From Verrucomicrobiales bacterium (GTDB lineage: Bacteria > Verrucomicrobiota > Verrucomicrobiia > Verrucomicrobiales > DEV007): a DNA stretch of 6,797 bases. The translations under genes were made by a program, and so were the position numbers. Where the stretch lies: contig JACETS010000135.1 of assembly GCA_013911195.1 (NCBI GenBank), positions 1-6,797 of the forward strand. The letters are read 5' to 3'. Shown piece after piece: positions 4,699-6,797 of the stretch (the first letter of the stretch is position 1; every line of letters starts with the position of its first letter). The notes below the pieces were generated by a model. That model worked only from the letters and a program-made list of their open reading frames with translations, ran no database searches and was not told the origin of the DNA.

Positions 4699-6797
4699 AT
4701 GACCTCTAAAGAGATTCGCCAGTCATTCCTAGATTTTTTCCAAGAAAAGGAGCATACCATAGTGCCCTCCTCCTCGTTATTGCCTGAATCACCTGGACTT
4801 TTATTCACTAATGCGGGCATGAATCAGTTCGTTCCTTTTTTTCTAGGAACACAAAAATCTCCTTATGAACCACCTAGGGCTGCTGACACACAAAAATGTA
4901 TTAGGGCAGGCGGTAAGCATAATGATTTAGAGGATGTTGGTTTTGATACCTACCACCAAACTCTTTTTGAAATGCTTGGTAATTGGTCCTTTGGTAATTA
5001 TTTTAAGAAGGAGGCAATTGAGTGGGCATGGGAGCTGCTAGTTGATCGTTGGGGGTTTCCACCTTCTCGTCTTTACGCCACAGTCTATAAACCTGCAGAC
5101 GGCGACCCTGCGGAATTTGATCAGGAGGCCTATGACCATTGGAAAAGAGTTTTCGAAGAAGCTGGACTAGATCCTTCGGTTCATATCGTTAATGGAAATA
5201 AGAAAGATAATTTCTGGATGATGGGTGATACAGGTCCTTGTGGGCCATGTTCTGAGCTTCATGTCGATCTAACACCGGAGGGCAATACGGCGGGCAAACT
5301 TGTAAATGCGGACGATGCTCGATGCATCGAGTTATGGAACTTAGTTTTTATTCAATATAATGCTGAATCGGATGGAAGTTTTAGACCTTTGCCAGAATGT
5401 CATGTTGATACAGGAATGGGTTTTGAAAGAGCTTGTTCTATGATTCAAGGGACTTCAGGTTTCACGGATTTTTCGAATCCCATTTCTAATTATGAGACCG
5501 ATGTTTTCCGACCTATATTCGATGTCTTAGAGAAAGCATGTGGCAAAAGATATGGTTGTACTCTACCTAAAGCTCGAGAAGGATTAACTGATCAAGAGTT
5601 AACGGATATTTCTTTTAGAGTTATAGCAGATCATGTCCGAACATTGGCTTTTGCAATTGCTGATGGAATTAGACCCGGCAACGCAGGTCGCAATTATGTT
5701 CTTAGACGAGTTTTAAGAAGAGCAGTCAAGTTTGCTCGTTCATTAGGGCTAGGAGTGGAAAGCCCTTTCCTTGGTCAATTGGTTCCCACACTGGTTGATG
5801 AATTTGGTTCTGTTTTTCCAGAGTTACAGTCTAAGAAAGAAAATATTATAGAGATTCTTGATGCTGAGGAATTATTATTTGGGCAAACTATTGACCGAGG
5901 CATAAAACTATTTGAATCTGAGAGAGAGAATACACAAGGTAAGATTTTTTCTGGATCAACTGCCTTTGATTTAGAGTCAACCTATGGCTTTCCAATTGAT
6001 CTCACTGAACTGATGGCATCAGAGTTTGGTCTCTCGGTCGACAAAGAGGAATATGAAAAATGTCTGTCAGAGCATCAGAAAATAAGTAAGGGCAATGCCA
6101 AGACTGAAATCATATCAGCCATGGATTTCAAAACTGATGTTGAGACCGATTTCACAGGATATGATGAATTAGAGACCGATACCCAGGTGCTTGATTTGAT
6201 TGAGCGTGAAGGTAAGCACTATGTGATTGTGGACAAGTGCCCTTTGTATGCAGAAAAAGGCGGGCAAGTCAGTGACAAGGGGCTTCTTAGGATTGATGAT
6301 CAATCCATTAGTGTTAATGGGGTGATGCAAGTTGGTGCTGCATTTTGTCTGGAGATAGATAAGCCAATAGACTCATGGAACGGTCAGCCAATAAAGGCGC
6401 GCGCTTGTGTTGATTCTGATCACAGGAAAAAAATTGAAGCCCATCATACTGCAACTCATTTGATGCATTGGGCTTTGCATCAGAGCGTTGGTTCCGATGT
6501 GGCTCAACAAGGTTCACTTGTCGATTGCGATCGACTTAGGTTTGATTTTAATAGCGAAGCCCTAAGCAAAGAACAAATACTGGTCCTTGAAGGTATTGTT
6601 AATGAGAAGATTAACGAAAATGATTCCGTGTCTTGGAGTGAAGTTCAGTACGAAAGTATTAAAGATCGTTCTGACATTATGCAGTTCTTTGGGGATAAAT
6701 ATGGTGACGTCGTGAGGATTGTTCAAATAGGCGGTAATGATAATGCTTTGGATGGTTATTCGATGGAATTATGTGGTGGGACCCATTTAAAAAACAC
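4699..6797 (+). CDS. alaS: alanyl-tRNA synthetase (3' end missing)
   Basis: Cytosolic class II synthetase that charges tRNA-Ala with alanine and hydrolyses mischarged Ser- or Gly-tRNA-Ala. The reading frame is open without a stop for 699 codons to the window edge. The start ATG gives MTSKEIRQSFLDFF, the classical N-terminus and motif 1 region. Further aminoacylation motifs are RAADTQKCIRAGGKHND (about 60-76), motif 2 around FEMLGNWSFGNYF (90-102), GDTGPCGPCSE (176-186), LWNLVFIQYN (about 212-221) and motif 3 DTGMGFER (237-244). The editing domain has its zinc site: His583 and His587 in HTATH, and Cys692 and His696 in CGGTH. The window ends three residues later, so the end of the editing domain and the C-terminal oligomerisation (C-Ala) domain lie outside (E. 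coli AlaRS has 876 aa). Nothing in the visible part is missing or broken. The start has no Shine-Dalgarno site; a T-rich stretch precedes it. The gene is divergent from gntK. The assignment is certain. Confidence 0.97.
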   Translation, partial: MTSKEIRQSFLDFFQEKEHTIVPSSSLLPESPGLLFTNAGMNQFVPFFLGTQKSPYEPPRAADTQKCIRAGGKHNDLEDVGFDTYHQTLFEMLGNWSFGNYFKKEAIEWAWELLVDRWGFPPSRLYATVYKPADGDPAEFDQEAYDHWKRVFEEAGLDPSVHIVNGNKKDNFWMMGDTGPCGPCSELHVDLTPEGNTAGKLVNADDARCIELWNLVFIQYNAESDGSFRPLPECHVDTGMGFERACSMIQGTSGFTDFSNPISNYETDVFRPIFDVLEKACGKRYGCTLPKAREGLTDQELTDISFRVIADHVRTLAFAIADGIRPGNAGRNYVLRRVLRRAVKFARSLGLGVESPFLGQLVPTLVDEFGSVFPELQSKKENIIEILDAEELLFGQTIDRGIKLFESERENTQGKIFSGSTAFDLESTYGFPIDLTELMASEFGLSVDKEEYEKCLSEHQKISKGNAKTEIISAMDFKTDVETDFTGYDELETDTQVLDLIEREGKHYVIVDKCPLYAEKGGQVSDKGLLRIDDQSISVNGVMQVGAAFCLEIDKPIDSWNGQPIKARACVDSDHRKKIEAHHTATHLMHWALHQSVGSDVAQQGSLVDCDRLRFDFNSEALSKEQILVLEGIVNEKINENDSVSWSEVQYESIKDRSDIMQFFGDKYGDVVRIVQIGGNDNALDGYSMELCGGTHLKN

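Noticed and set aside
5494..6180. Repeated nonamer GAGACCGAT in alaS (5494-5502, 6142-6150, 6172-6180)
   Set aside because: Each copy encodes Glu-Thr-Asp in frame at unrelated places in the protein; two fall near a variable linker. Most simply codon-level coincidence.
6314..6517. 67-codon minus-strand ORF inside alaS
   Set aside because: Antisense to the editing domain; product has no recognisable features.
1..6797. Mobile element, CRISPR array, toxin-antitoxin or phage-defence module
   Set aside because: No transposase, integrase, spaced repeats, terminal inverted repeats or small paired genes are visible; the DNA is almost fully taken up by five ordinary genes.
1..6797. tRNA or other structural RNA gene
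   Set aside because: The only non-coding stretches are 9, 83 and 70 bp and none shows tRNA-like arms or other recognisable RNA structure.

Overview
This is a compact, AT-leaning bacterial chromosomal segment with five protein genes, almost no spare DNA and no sign of mobile elements. The alanyl-tRNA synthetase and the M3 oligopeptidase look like those of Verrucomicrobiota (Opitutae or Puniceicoccales-like, possibly marine). That placement comes from remembered family resemblance, such as the AlaRS stretch around the LWNLVFIQYN motif and the SPTG loop of the peptidase. It was not tested by a search.

Layout from left to right: (1) the 3' part of an alpha/beta-hydrolase gene of the lysophospholipase / monoacylglycerol lipase type (+, runs in from the left edge, ends at 787). 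(2) A long ArsM-like arsenite S-adenosylmethionine methyltransferase (-, 797-1942) with all three catalytic-type cysteines and a cysteine-pair tail. (3) An 83-bp divergent promoter region. (4) An M3-family zinc oligopeptidase (oligopeptidase A / PrlC-like, +, 2026-4125). (5) A gluconokinase (-, 4122-4628). (6) A 70-bp divergent promoter region. (7) alaS, alanyl-tRNA synthetase (+, from 4699), which is cut by the right edge inside its editing domain at the CGGTH motif.

The genes alternate in strand (+ - + - +), so each is probably its own transcription unit. Both convergent junctions are extremely tight: a 9-bp gap at 788-796, and a 4-bp overlap at 4122-4125 in which the two stop codons share the palindrome CTAG. 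Both divergent regions are short. None of the four visible start codons has a Shine-Dalgarno-like purine tract. The gene set does not form a pathway: peptide turnover, gluconate phosphorylation, arsenic methylation and tRNA charging appear to be unrelated neighbours.

I see no clear undescribed multi-gene system. The item most worth a second look is the ArsM-like protein, with its vicinal cysteine pairs at both ends, an extra helical insertion and a C-terminal extension. Apart from the 83-bp and 70-bp intergenic regions, the window is coding throughout.
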